Source of the DNA: Virgibacillus_O sediminis
Lineage (GTDB): Bacteria; Bacillota; Bacilli; Bacillales; Amphibacillaceae
Direction of reading: 5' to 3'
Assembly (NCBI RefSeq): GCF_042643265.1
Contig: NZ_JBHRRZ010000038.1
Span: 62,001 to 126,000, forward strand
Length of the DNA stretch: 64,000 nt
Part shown: piece by piece, positions 15,743-24,562 of the stretch
Layout: the number at the start of each line of letters is the position of its first letter
Numbering within the stretch: the first letter of the stretch is position 1
Notes under the pieces: model-generated
What the model was told of the DNA's origin: nothing
The model's database searches: none
Seen by the model: the letters and a program-made list of their open reading frames with translations, nothing else
Position numbers and translations under genes: made by a program

Positions 15743-17422
15743 TCAGTGGTGGAACTTGATTCCATATTTTTTCATTTTCCTTACAATTGTTGGCTGACTG
15801 GTTTTCAAAGCTTTGGCGACCTCGTATGTGTTTGGGTATTTTTCCACGGCAATGGCAATCATTTCCCTTTCCGCCGCTTCAGCAGCATCCTTCAAGGAAA
15901 TGATCTCAGGTTCTGCTTTTCCTCCCTCCCGCCGCTGGTACTCGGGCGGCAGATCATCCATACGAATGATATCCCCATCGGACGTCACTGCCAGCCTTTC
16001 AATAAGATTGGACAACTCCCTGATATTGCCCGGCCAGCCATAGGAAAGGAAAAACTCCTTCAATCCCCTGTCGAACTCCTTTTTCAATTGATATTTATCG
16101 TTGACCTGATTCAGGAACATCCGAATCAGCGGCAGGATATCATCCTTTCGTTCCCGGAGAGGCGGAATATGGATCGGGATGACATTCAACCGATAATACA
16201 AATCCCCGCGGAATTCACCGGCAGCGACCATTTCCTCAAGGTTTCTGTTAGTGGCTGCGAGGATTCTGACATCGACATTCTTCGTCTGGACTCCTCCAAT
16301 CCGCTGTATCTCCCCCTCCTGGATGACTCTCAACAACTTCACTTGGAGATTCAACGGTAATTCTCCAATTTCATCCATAAACAGCATCCCGTTATCTGCC
16401 AGCTCAAACATCCCCGGTTTTCCGTTTCTGCTGGCACCGGTAAAAGCACCTCCCTCATAGCCAAATAACTCTGATTCTAGTAATTCCGGCGGGATGGCAC
16501 CACAATTGATTTTCAGGAATTCCCCTTCCTTGGACCGGACACTTTCCTCGTAGAGATACTTCGCCAATACATCCTTCCCCACCCCAGTTTCACCTAGGAT
16601 GAGAACTGTGGCATCGATATTAGCGATCCGATCGGCAGTTTCAAAGATTCTTTTCATGGACACACTCTGGGCGACCACCCCTTTTCGCTGCCCTTCCTCT
16701 CCTTTTAATTGTGACAATTCTTCTTTATATTTGTCATTCAATCGGTTCAGCTTGGACAGTTTCTCCTGCAATTCGTTAAGGTCGGAAAGATCTCTGATAT
16801 TCGTAACGATCTTTTCTATATTCCCTTCCTCATTGAACACCGGTGTACCTGTCAAAAGGGTCTCTTTTCCGGCATAGTTTTTCTGAACATAGGAGACCGT
16901 CCGTTTTAATTCCATTACTTTCTTGGAAACAGAGTTCTTAAGAATGCCCCTTTCCACCAGTTCATCGACAGTTTTACCGATATAGTATTCTTTAGGGATA
17001 GCTGTGATTCTTTCTATCGCAGAATTGGTCTTCCATGTCTTGCCCTTATGATCGGTAATATAGATTCCGTCATAGGAGTTTTCTATCACCGCATCCAATT
17101 CTCTGTTCAAATTTTTAAGCTCTTTATTTTCCATCCGCAGGCGCGAGAGCTCGTCGGTTTCTGTTCCCACCAGAAACCGGACTCCCTCTTTTTCTTGTAT
17201 GCTTTCTATAAAAATAAAGCTCTTATCCCCATGTGCTGCTTCTATTAATTTAGAATCTTCTTCTTTCTTCCAGGCAGAAAATATAGCCCTAATTGGGGTC
17301 TCGGAGGCCGGTGCCCCTCCGATTAGCTGTTCCAATCGATCATTATATTCAAGCAATCTATCTTTTCCGTCCAAGACAAGGGCTGGAAAAGACAGCATGG
17401 CCAAGGACTGTGTGCCGTTCAT
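15743..17422 (-). CDS. sigma-54-dependent transcriptional activator with PAS domain
   Basis: Enhancer-binding protein of 559 residues. A divergent N-terminal sensor (1-95) is followed by a coiled coil and a PAS domain (about 108-215; NSYDGIYITD), a second coiled coil (215-245), the AAA+ domain with Walker A GETGVGKD (277-284), the sigma-54 contact loop GAFTGA (325-330) and Walker B LFMDEIGE, and a Fis-type helix-turn-helix at the C-terminus (about 515-559). All elements needed for sigma-54 activation are intact. It probably senses a small molecule through PAS and drives the promoter at 14522-14537. It lies 68 bp after the acyl-CoA dehydrogenase gene. Confidence 0.95.
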   Translation of the reverse strand: MNGTQSLAMLSFPALVLDGKDRLLEYNDRLEQLIGGAPASETPIRAIFSAWKKEEDSKLIEAAHGDKSFIFIESIQEKEGVRFLVGTETDELSRLRMENKELKNLNRELDAVIENSYDGIYITDHKGKTWKTNSAIERITAIPKEYYIGKTVDELVERGILKNSVSKKVMELKRTVSYVQKNYAGKETLLTGTPVFNEEGNIEKIVTNIRDLSDLNELQEKLSKLNRLNDKYKEELSQLKGEEGQRKGVVAQSVSMKRIFETADRIANIDATVLILGETGVGKDVLAKYLYEESVRSKEGEFLKINCGAIPPELLESELFGYEGGAFTGASRNGKPGMFELADNGMLFMDEIGELPLNLQVKLLRVIQEGEIQRIGGVQTKNVDVRILAATNRNLEEMVAAGEFRGDLYYRLNVIPIHIPPLRERKDDILPLIRMFLNQVNDKYQLKKEFDRGLKEFFLSYGWPGNIRELSNLIERLAVTSDGDIIRMDDLPPEYQRREGGKAEPEIISLKDAAEAAEREMIAIAVEKYPNTYEVAKALKTSQPTIVRKMKKYGIKFHH

Positions 17423-17490
17423 CGCAATCCCCCCATTCTTCTTACAAGCTGTTGCATCGTCACCCTACCGTATCTTAGATAGGGAAGGAC

Positions 17491-18654
17491 TTAAGAAACG
17501 GGGCTCTTCTTCATTCCACGAATCAGTTCCCCTGCAATGATATTCCGTTGAATTTCGGAAGTTCCCTCATATATCTTGGTAATACGTGCGTCACGGTAAT
17601 AGCGTTCAATAGGATAATCTTTCATGTACCCGATTCCTCCATGGATCTGTACAGCAAGGTCTGCTACCTTGTTGTATACCTCTGAACCGAATAGTTTCGC
17701 GATAGCGGCCTCTTTTACCACCCGTTGTTTCTGGTCGGTCATCCAAGCTACCCGATAAGTCATGGAGCGAAGCACTTCAATCTGCATGCTGATATCCGCC
17801 AGCATATTCTGTACGGTCTGCACCTCGATGATCGGCTTACCGAATTGCTCACGCTCACTTGCATAAGACAAGCAGTGTTCCAGCAGACGTTCACAGGATC
17901 CAAGATTGCGGGCAGACAGTCCGGCACGGCCATTTGCCAATATTTTCAAGGCATTGACATAGCCCTGACCCTCTTCACCAAGTACATTCTCTGCAGGAAC
18001 TTCCATATCCTCAAAGAAGAGTTCCGCAGAGTGGGAGCCCCTCAGCCCCATTTTTTCCTCTACACTACCCAATCTGAAGCCGGGGAAATCTTTTTCTACG
18101 ATGAAGGAAGTGATCCCTTTTGCTCCTTTATCTGGATCTGTCACTGCCATTACGGTAAATACATGACCATCCACGGCATTGGTAATATAATGCTTGGAGC
18201 CGTTGATGATGTACTTATCTCCCTCTTTTACAGCCCTCGTTTTCAAGTTGGCGGCATTGGATCCTGCACTCGGCTCCGTCAGCGCAAATGCTCCGATCCA
18301 CTCTCCCGTAGCCATTTTGGGAAGGTACTTCTGTTTCTGCTCCTCTGTTCCGAGTTCGACAATCCCCACACTTCCTATCCCCGTATGGGCTCCTATCAAC
18401 GTCGTAAAACCGTTATGTGTTTTTCCGAGTTCTTCATATAGAGCACATTTTCCGACCATATCAAGCCCCAAACCGCCATATTGCTCCGGGATGCTTAGAC
18501 TGAAGAGCCCCATTTCCTTCGACTGTTCAATAATGCTTTCAGGAATCTCGTTTTCCTCTTCTATTTGCATGGCAACAGGCTCTACTTCTTCCCTTACGAA
18601 TTTCCTTACATTTTCACGAAGAAATTGAATGTCTTCCGGTATACTGAAATCCAT
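17491..18654 (-). CDS. acyl-CoA dehydrogenase
   Basis: Acyl-CoA dehydrogenase of 387 residues. Motifs: IPEQYGGLGL near 55, ALTEPSAGSNA near 124 (Asn replaces the usual Asp), INGSKHYITN, MGLRGSHSAEL, IHGGIGYMKDYPIERYYRDA and IYEGTSEIQR with the catalytic Glu. Near-paralogue of the enzyme at 13334-14482. Third gene of the hydroxyacyl-CoA dehydrogenase / hydratase / dehydrogenase operon. May serve beta-oxidation of pimeloyl-CoA released by the neighbouring cyclohexanecarboxylate route; that is inference. Confidence 0.94.
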   Translation of the reverse strand: MDFSIPEDIQFLRENVRKFVREEVEPVAMQIEEENEIPESIIEQSKEMGLFSLSIPEQYGGLGLDMVGKCALYEELGKTHNGFTTLIGAHTGIGSVGIVELGTEEQKQKYLPKMATGEWIGAFALTEPSAGSNAANLKTRAVKEGDKYIINGSKHYITNAVDGHVFTVMAVTDPDKGAKGITSFIVEKDFPGFRLGSVEEKMGLRGSHSAELFFEDMEVPAENVLGEEGQGYVNALKILANGRAGLSARNLGSCERLLEHCLSYASEREQFGKPIIEVQTVQNMLADISMQIEVLRSMTYRVAWMTDQKQRVVKEAAIAKLFGSEVYNKVADLAVQIHGGIGYMKDYPIERYYRDARITKIYEGTSEIQRNIIAGELIRGMKKSPVS

Positions 18655-18668
18655 ATTTCCAACCCCTT

Positions 18669-19445
18669 TTATTTATTTTGAAATACTGCATCCCTTTTCT
18701 CGATAAACGCTTTGGTTCCTTCCTTTTTATCTTCCGTACCGAAAACCACTGCCTGTGAAAGTTTTTCAATCCATTGGGCTGTTCCTTCATCCACATCAAA
18801 CCCTTTATGGACGGCCATTTTGGCAAGCTGAACCGCAACCGGACCCTTCTTCACAATAGCGTCTGAAATGGAGGCGATTTGCGAAAGAAGGTCGCTTTCC
18901 CCCTCTACGAAATAGGTGGCCAGTCCAACTCTTTCCGCTTCCTCCCCATCGATGATGCGGCCGGTAAGGATCATATCCATCGCCCTTCCCTTACCGATGA
19001 GACGCGCCAGCCTCTGGGTTCCTCCCGCACCTGGGATGATGCCCAGATTCAGTTCAGGAAGACCGAATTTTGCTTTCTTTGTTGCCACCCGTATATCGCA
19101 GGCCATTGCCAATTCACAGCCGCCACCAAGCGCAAACCCATTTACCGCTGCGATGGTCACTTTCGGAAAATTCTCTATCTGGTTATACAGCCCCTGCATA
19201 CCCGGCACCAAGGCGTCAAGCGGCTGTTTTTCATATAACTGCTTTATATCGGCTCCTGCGGCGAAAGACTTTCCCCCTGCTCCCTGGATGACAATCACCT
19301 TGATATCGGGATTGCTCTCCGCCTCTTTCAACGCCTGTTCCATTTCCTGAAGCATACTGGCATCCAGCGCGTTACGTGAGTCCGGCCGATTCAATGTCAG
19401 GCGAAATATCCCTTCATCCGTCTCTGTTTTTATATTTTCATACAT
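18669..19445 (-). CDS. enoyl-CoA hydratase/isomerase (crotonase family)
   Basis: Crotonase-fold hydratase of 258 residues, adding water to 2-enoyl-CoA. Start at 19445 is preferred: GGGAG lies about 10 bp upstream, the sequence then begins MYENIKTE like the family, and it overlaps the preceding stop by 8 bp. Oxyanion-hole blocks: SFAAGADIKQL near 65 and GFALGGGCELAMACD near 101. Both catalytic glutamates are visible (LPELNLGIIPGAGGTQRL near 130-140). In context it could act as the BadK-type cyclohexenecarboxyl-CoA hydratase or in chain shortening; sequence alone does not decide. Confidence 0.93.
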   Translation of the reverse strand: MYENIKTETDEGIFRLTLNRPDSRNALDASMLQEMEQALKEAESNPDIKVIVIQGAGGKSFAAGADIKQLYEKQPLDALVPGMQGLYNQIENFPKVTIAAVNGFALGGGCELAMACDIRVATKKAKFGLPELNLGIIPGAGGTQRLARLIGKGRAMDMILTGRIIDGEEAERVGLATYFVEGESDLLSQIASISDAIVKKGPVAVQLAKMAVHKGFDVDEGTAQWIEKLSQAVVFGTEDKKEGTKAFIEKRDAVFQNK

Positions 19446-20307
19446 TGTGGACCACTCTCCCTTTTGAGTAGTCATAGAATCCTTTTCCGCTCTTCTTTCC
19501 AAGCTTTCCGGCTTTTACATACTTCGTGAGCAATGGACATGGGCGGTACTTCTCCCCCAGCGTATGGTGAAGGTATTCCATATTCCTCAGCCTGGTGTCC
19601 AGACCCACCAAATCCGCAAGCTCGAGCGGTCCCATCGGGTGATTCAATCCGAGCTTCATCGCTTTATCGATATCCTTGGCAGTGGCGACTCCTTCCATCA
19701 GCATATTCATTGCTTCATTCCCAATAAGGCAATTCATTCTGGATGTCACGAATCCTGGGAACTCATTCACTTCGACCGGCTCTTTATCCAACTGCCTCGA
19801 AATTCCCATGACCTTGCTGACCGTTTCTTCAGAGGTATCCAACCCCCGGATGACTTCTATCAATTTCATTTTATGGACCGGATTAAAGAAATGCATGGCA
19901 ATCACTTTATCCGGGCGGGATGTCTGTGCCCCAATTTCCGTGGGGCTCATGGTTGATGTATTAGTTGCCAGGATGGCATGCGGCAGGCAAATTTCATCCA
20001 ACTGCTGAAAAATATTGATTTTCAGGTCTATCTTCTCCAGTACCGCTTCCACGACCAATTCTGCTTGTGCTGCCGCCTTAGACAAATCTGTTTCAATATG
20101 CAGGTTGGCTTGGGCGGCCTCCAGTTCAACCTTCGACAAAAAGCCTCTTTGGTGACTTTTCTCCATCAAACCGGCAATATCGGCCGATGCCTTTTGAAGT
20201 ATCTCCTGACTTAGATCATTGAGCACCACATTAAAACCAGAAGTGGCAAATGCATAAGCTATCCCTTTTCCCATTACTCCGGACCCTACCACGGTAACCT
20301 GTTTCAT
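19438..20307 (-). CDS. 3-hydroxyacyl-CoA dehydrogenase
   Basis: NAD-dependent 3-hydroxyacyl-CoA dehydrogenase of 289 residues. GSGVMGKGIAYAFATSG Rossmann motif near residue 7; catalytic His in AMHFFNPVHK near 141; Glu in KLIEVIRG; C-terminal LNHPMGPLELADLVGLD near 230. Paralogue of the gene at 7032. First gene of its operon; ATG at 20307 after GAGGAGG. A cre-like sequence (TGAATGCGCTTCCA, 12 of 14) lies at 20321-20334, next to the ribosome binding site. Confidence 0.94.
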   Translation of the reverse strand: MKQVTVVGSGVMGKGIAYAFATSGFNVVLNDLSQEILQKASADIAGLMEKSHQRGFLSKVELEAAQANLHIETDLSKAAAQAELVVEAVLEKIDLKINIFQQLDEICLPHAILATNTSTMSPTEIGAQTSRPDKVIAMHFFNPVHKMKLIEVIRGLDTSEETVSKVMGISRQLDKEPVEVNEFPGFVTSRMNCLIGNEAMNMLMEGVATAKDIDKAMKLGLNHPMGPLELADLVGLDTRLRNMEYLHHTLGEKYRPCPLLTKYVKAGKLGKKSGKGFYDYSKGRVVHNV

Positions 20308-20506
20308 TATTAGCCTCCTCTATTGAATGCGCTTCCAAGAACATGCAGAAAACTTGCTGTACACTCCTCCACCTAACCGATCGAATAGCTCTATAAAATT
20401 CTGTCTATTTACACTTTTGATTTTAATTAAAATATTATAATAACACAAGCCATTTGTCAGCTTTCCCCGAAATTGCTTCCTGGGTCGGAATCCGGTTTCA
20501 CTTACC

Positions 20507-20534
20507 TAAAAAGAACCGGGAATGCCCCCGGTTC
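20507..20534 (-). terminator. Rho-independent terminator at end of cyclohexanecarboxylate operon
   Basis: Stem GAACCGGG/CCCGGTTC (20513-20520 with 20527-20534) followed on the minus strand by a short T run (20508-20512). It lies 4 bp beyond the stop of the last gene. Confidence 0.75.
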
Positions 20535-20537
20535 TCC

Positions 20538-21284
20538 TCAGCCAATCATACTGTATCCGCCATTTACTGCCATTACCTGGCCGGTGACCCAATCGGCTGA
20601 ACCGGAAAGCAGGAACATGGCCATACCGGCCACATCCTCGGCGCTCCCAAGCTTCCTTAGCGGATATTGTTTGACCAATTTACGCTTGATTTCTTCGTCA
20701 AAATCTCCCTGGTCAATCATCCCCAAGGCTATACTATTACATTGGATATTGTTTTTTCCTGTCTCTTTCGCCAGCGATTTCATAAAACTGATCGCCCCGC
20801 TTCTAGCCGCGCCCGAAACAATTAAATTTTTATCCCCTAACCTTGCCGAATCCCCAACAATATTAATCAATTTCCCATATCCTGCTTCCCTCATTGCCGG
20901 TATGAACAAATATGCCAGATTCATGACGCTGTGCAGGCAGACATCTACCTCCCTTTTCCACTCTTGAGGTTCATAGCTGAAGAATGGCTTAACCTGAGCC
21001 ATTCCTGCATTGTTCACAATGCCAGTAATGGTGCCTAGTTTCTGAGTCAATTCTTCTTTTGCCTCTTTCACCTGCTCAAAATCAGAAATATCCCCTTGTA
21101 CGATTGCCGTTTTCACTCCATAGGAAGCAATCTCTTCTGCCGTCTGTTCAGCCTCTTGACGAGACGTCCGATAATGTACGGCAACATTAGCTCCATTCTT
21201 TCCAGCTTCCAGAGCTATCTCCCGGCCAATACCTTTAGCGGCCCCTGTAACCAAGATGTTTCTTCCACTTAAATCTACTTTCAT
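20538..21284 (-). CDS. SDR-family oxidoreductase (FabG-like)
   Basis: Short-chain dehydrogenase of 248 residues. Start at 21284 follows GGGAGGTG; longer in-frame starts lack a site. Motifs: TGAAKGIG near 12, NNAG near 89, catalytic Ser in NIVGDSA near 140, and the closing TGQVMAVNGG. The usual YxxxK is absent: the stretch at about 150-158 reads VSGAARSGA, so Tyr and Lys are not where expected. This raises doubt about activity or suggests an unusual mechanism. Last gene of the cyclohexanecarboxylate-type operon. Confidence 0.88.
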   Translation of the reverse strand: MKVDLSGRNILVTGAAKGIGREIALEAGKNGANVAVHYRTSRQEAEQTAEEIASYGVKTAIVQGDISDFEQVKEAKEELTQKLGTITGIVNNAGMAQVKPFFSYEPQEWKREVDVCLHSVMNLAYLFIPAMREAGYGKLINIVGDSARLGDKNLIVSGAARSGAISFMKSLAKETGKNNIQCNSIALGMIDQGDFDEEIKRKLVKQYPLRKLGSAEDVAGMAMFLLSGSADWVTGQVMAVNGGYSMIG

Positions 21285-21333
21285 CCAGGCACCTCCCATA
21301 GTGCTTGTTTGCTTCAAGAGATGGCGATATTCG

Positions 21334-22083
21334 TTATACCATGGTCAGCCCGCCATTAACCGAAAGTGTCTGTCCGGTAATGTAATCTGCTTCTTCCGAG
21401 GCAAAGAACGCCACACCATTTGCAATATCCCTTGCCTCTGCTAATCTGCGGAATGGTATGGCCTTCTCCAAAGCCTTCACAATCCCTTCATTGTAAGAGC
21501 CAATTTCTTCAATAAGGGGGGTGTTGCTTGGGCCCGGGGCGATGCAATTAACGTTCAACTTATGTCTGGCCATCTCCCGGGCAATGGTTTTAGTAAAGGA
21601 AATGATGCCTCCTTTTGCTGCGGAGTAAACGGCTTCCCCGCTGGACCCGACCCTGCCTGAATCGGAAGCTACATTGATTACTTTTCCTGAACCATTTTCA
21701 ATCATTACCGGCAGTATCTCTTTACAAGTATGGATCTGCCCCATCAGGTTGATATTCACGATCGTCTTCCATGTTTCTGGTTCGCTTTTCAGGAAAGGCT
21801 CCACCTTATCCCAACCGGCATTATTCACCAGTACATGAATGGTACCAAAGCGGGATACTGCTTCCTGCACGGCTTCCCGGACACTCTCCAAACTGGTAAC
21901 GTCGCATCTTACAGCAATTGCCTCCACATTCTCCTCCTTTTTCAATATGGAAACCGTCTCCTCGGCATTTTCCATATTTATATCGGAGACCACAATGTTC
22001 ATTCCTTTTGCTGCTAGAGTTCTAGCTATCTCCCGGCCGATTCCCCGACCAGCTCCGGTTATGAATGCTACCTTTTCTACCAT
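21334..22083 (-). CDS. badH: 2-hydroxycyclohexanecarboxyl-CoA dehydrogenase-like SDR (BadH type)
   Basis: SDR of 249 residues with TGAGRGIG near 10, NNAGWDKVEPF near 88, VNVASDSGRVGSSGEAVYSAAKGG (catalytic Ser, Tyr and Lys) near 136-160, and TGQTLSVNGGLTM at the end. The NNAGWD, ASD-RVGSSGEAVY and PGP-T-L stretches match what I recall of Rhodopseudomonas BadH much better than general FabG. BadH oxidises 2-hydroxycyclohexane-1-carboxyl-CoA to the 2-keto compound. The flanking AliA-, BadI- and AliB-like genes support the call. Confidence 0.8.
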   Translation of the reverse strand: MVEKVAFITGAGRGIGREIARTLAAKGMNIVVSDINMENAEETVSILKKEENVEAIAVRCDVTSLESVREAVQEAVSRFGTIHVLVNNAGWDKVEPFLKSEPETWKTIVNINLMGQIHTCKEILPVMIENGSGKVINVASDSGRVGSSGEAVYSAAKGGIISFTKTIAREMARHKLNVNCIAPGPSNTPLIEEIGSYNEGIVKALEKAIPFRRLAEARDIANGVAFFASEEADYITGQTLSVNGGLTMV

Positions 22084-22112
22084 TCCTATCCCTCCCGTTA
22101 CATTTTTGCTGC

Positions 22113-23744
22113 TCAGGCATTTGTTTTTTCTTTAATCATTTCCCTTAGTTTGAATTTCTGGATTTTTCCGCTTGGTGTCCGCGGGAAATCCTTGACTACT
22201 TCCAAATGCTCCGGCCAGTACTGCTTTGTCACTCCTTTGCTCTCCAGAAATTCTTGGATATCTTTCAGTGTGAGCGGCTTTCTGTTCGGCTTCATGCTTA
22301 TGATGGCGACGGCTTTTTCCTGCAGCCGTTTATCTGGCATAGCTACAAGCTGGGCAACCTGGATGTCTTCATGTTCATATAGCGTATTTTCCATAGAGGC
22401 TACAGGGATGTTCTCTCCTCCCCGGATGATGATATCCTTATTTCGGCCGGTAATGCGGATATACCCATCTGCATCCATGGTTGCCCGATCACCGGTAATG
22501 AACCAGCCGTCTACGTGCTCCTGGCGGGTAATGTCCATACGCTTTAAATAGCCGATGAATTGTGCGGGCCCCCTGCTCAGCAGAGAACCTTCCTCGTCTG
22601 GGGGACAAATTTCTCCATTGGGGGCGACCACTTTTACTTCCATCCCCGGGAATGGATACCCATCTGTGTTGATGAGCTTATCTTCTGAGTCATCCAGGGA
22701 GGTCAAGGTCACCAAACCATTCTCCGACTGTCCCCAGCCGGACAGGATGCTGAACCCAACTTTTTTCTTGGCTTCCCTGACCAGCGGACGCGGAATAGGG
22801 GCTCCTAAGGACACAAAAGCCCTTAATGACTGGATATCATGGTTTTCAATCCCTTCAAATTCCACAATGTCCTGAAGGAAAGGAGTAGCACTTGCCGTAA
22901 ATGTTATCTTTTCTTTCTTTATAAGTTCGATAAATTCCTCAGGATTCCATATATCCTGATAAACAACAGTTCCTGCATAATGGGTGGGGAGTCTTATACC
23001 GTAACCGAACCCTGTCTGGTGGCCGAAAGTAGAAGGCATGAACATGACGTCTTCATCCGTTAGACGAAGTCGGTCGATCCAATAGTTTGTAGAGACACAT
23101 ATTGTGTTATGGGTATGCATTACACCCTTAGGGTCGCCAGTAGTCCCTGAAGTGAAAATGATTTCGGTCAGTTCATTCGGGTCAAGTTCCACATCTTCCA
23201 ACACAGAGGGATCATTGATTCGTTCCCATGGAATATCCATCAACTCAGAAAACGCTTCCATTTTTTCCGGAACATTCTCCCCTATTACAAATACATGCTC
23301 CAGGTTCTCCCATTCCGGCCAAAGCCTTTGAATCATCGCCGGATAGTCAAATCCTCGAAAGGTATCGGGAACTACAATCATTTTGGATTCTGCCATTCTG
23401 ACCATATATCCGATTTCCCGGTCGCGATAAATCGGAATCAGCGGATTTGTTACAGCACCAATTCGTGTCGCCGCATAATGAAGGATGACAAATTCATTCC
23501 AATTGGGCAGTTGAATCGATATGACGTCCCCTTTTCCAATGCCGTACTCCAGCAATCCCAGTGCAACTCTTTCCACCATTTCTCCCAATTCTTTATAGGT
23601 ATAGCGGCTTTTCTTATCAATAATGGCATCCTTATCCGGGTTTTTTTCAATGGCCGCTTCCAGGTAATCCAGAATGGTTTTGTTCGGCCAAACATCCTCA
23701 TACTTACGGATATATTCATCTGTCAGCAATGTTTCTACGTTCAT
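22113..23744 (-). CDS. aliA: cyclohexanecarboxylate-CoA ligase-like AMP-binding protein (AliA type)
   Basis: Acyl-CoA synthetase of 543 residues. Motifs: IFTSGTTGDPKGVMHTH near 182, GWGQSENGLVTL near 336, ITGDRATMDADGYI near 420, GRNKDIIIRGGENI near 436 and PRTPSGKIQKFKL near 523. It belongs to the branch that includes AliA and differs from the two long-chain-type ligases in this window (GWGQSENG in place of GLSEASP). Expected reaction: activation of cyclohexanecarboxylate or a related alicyclic acid. ATG at 23744 after GGGAGG, 18 bp after the BadI-like stop. Confidence 0.78.
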   Translation of the reverse strand: MNVETLLTDEYIRKYEDVWPNKTILDYLEAAIEKNPDKDAIIDKKSRYTYKELGEMVERVALGLLEYGIGKGDVISIQLPNWNEFVILHYAATRIGAVTNPLIPIYRDREIGYMVRMAESKMIVVPDTFRGFDYPAMIQRLWPEWENLEHVFVIGENVPEKMEAFSELMDIPWERINDPSVLEDVELDPNELTEIIFTSGTTGDPKGVMHTHNTICVSTNYWIDRLRLTDEDVMFMPSTFGHQTGFGYGIRLPTHYAGTVVYQDIWNPEEFIELIKKEKITFTASATPFLQDIVEFEGIENHDIQSLRAFVSLGAPIPRPLVREAKKKVGFSILSGWGQSENGLVTLTSLDDSEDKLINTDGYPFPGMEVKVVAPNGEICPPDEEGSLLSRGPAQFIGYLKRMDITRQEHVDGWFITGDRATMDADGYIRITGRNKDIIIRGGENIPVASMENTLYEHEDIQVAQLVAMPDKRLQEKAVAIISMKPNRKPLTLKDIQEFLESKGVTKQYWPEHLEVVKDFPRTPSGKIQKFKLREMIKEKTNA

Positions 23745-23761
23745 CGGCAGACTCCTCCCTT

Positions 23762-24562
23762 TTATTTACGGAATTTATTAAACTCTACAGGCCTTTTTTC
23801 AATGAAGGCATTTTTTCCTTCCTGGGACTCCTCTGTGTCATAAAACATAGCCAAACTCCCCATCGACAACTGGGAGATGCCCTGGATACTGGCAGAATCA
23901 GCATTGAAGGAGTATTTCAGCATTTTAATTGCTGTCGGACTCTTTTGTAGGATCTTCTCTGCCCACTCTTGTGCTGCTTCCTGCAAGTTAGCAGCAGGTA
24001 CCACTTTATTAACGAGTTTCATTTCCATGCATTCCTCTGCCGTATACTGTTCACAGAGATACCAAATCTCCCTCGCCTTCTTCTCTCCGACAATCCGGGC
24101 AAGGTACGCAGACCCGTACCCAGCATCATAGCTCCCGACCTTTGGGCCGCTTTGGCCAAACTTCGCTGTATCAGCAGCAATCGTCAAATCACAGATCACA
24201 TGAAGGACATGCCCTCCACCAATAGCATATCCATTGACTGCCGCGATCACCGGTTTTGGTATATTCCGGATGGTTTGATGCAGATTTTCCACTTCCAAAC
24301 CAATCCCGCCGCCGAGACCGCCACTGTAGCCATAACCGCCTTCATCTCCCTTTTCTTTCTGGTCCCCGCCGACACAAAATGCTTTCTCGCCGGCACCGGT
24401 AAGAATTACCGCTCCGATCCGTTTATCATCCCATGCATCACGGAAGGCCCAGATTAGTTCCTGAATGGTTTTAGCCCGAAAAGCATTGTAAACCTCCGGG
24501 CGGTTGATCGTAATGTTAGCGATGCCATTTTGTTTGTCATATAAAATATCAGTCAATTCCAT
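23762..24562 (-). CDS. badI: 2-ketocyclohexanecarboxyl-CoA hydrolase (BadI)
   Basis: Crotonase-family ring-opening enzyme of 266 residues that hydrolyses 2-ketocyclohexane-1-carboxyl-CoA to pimeloyl-CoA, related to MenB. Start at 24562 has GGAGG and overlaps the AliB stop by 14 bp. Diagnostic stretches: INRPEVYNAFRAKT near 20, AFCVGGDQKEK near 63, GYAIGGGHVLHVICDLTI near 112, GPKVGSYDAGYGSAYLARIV near 140 and KKAREIWYLCEQY near 162, which match BadI as I remember it. The aspartate in GSYDAGYG is retained. The strongest functional marker of the cluster. Confidence 0.88.
   Translation of the reverse strand: MELTDILYDKQNGIANITINRPEVYNAFRAKTIQELIWAFRDAWDDKRIGAVILTGAGEKAFCVGGDQKEKGDEGGYGYSGGLGGGIGLEVENLHQTIRNIPKPVIAAVNGYAIGGGHVLHVICDLTIAADTAKFGQSGPKVGSYDAGYGSAYLARIVGEKKAREIWYLCEQYTAEECMEMKLVNKVVPAANLQEAAQEWAEKILQKSPTAIKMLKYSFNADSASIQGISQLSMGSLAMFYDTEESQEGKNAFIEKRPVEFNKFRK

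Noticed and set aside
17455..17480. Short hairpin CCCTA...TAGGG between acyl-CoA dehydrogenase and the first sigma-54 activator
   Set aside because: Stem of five base pairs without a T run; too weak to call a terminator or attenuator.
20340..20460. Sigma-A or sigma-54 promoter before the 3-hydroxyacyl-CoA dehydrogenase gene at 20307
   Set aside because: A TATAAT string and several weak -35 candidates are present, but spacings are 15 or need a poor -10. No GG-N10-GC match exists. A promoter must be here, but I cannot place it reliably.
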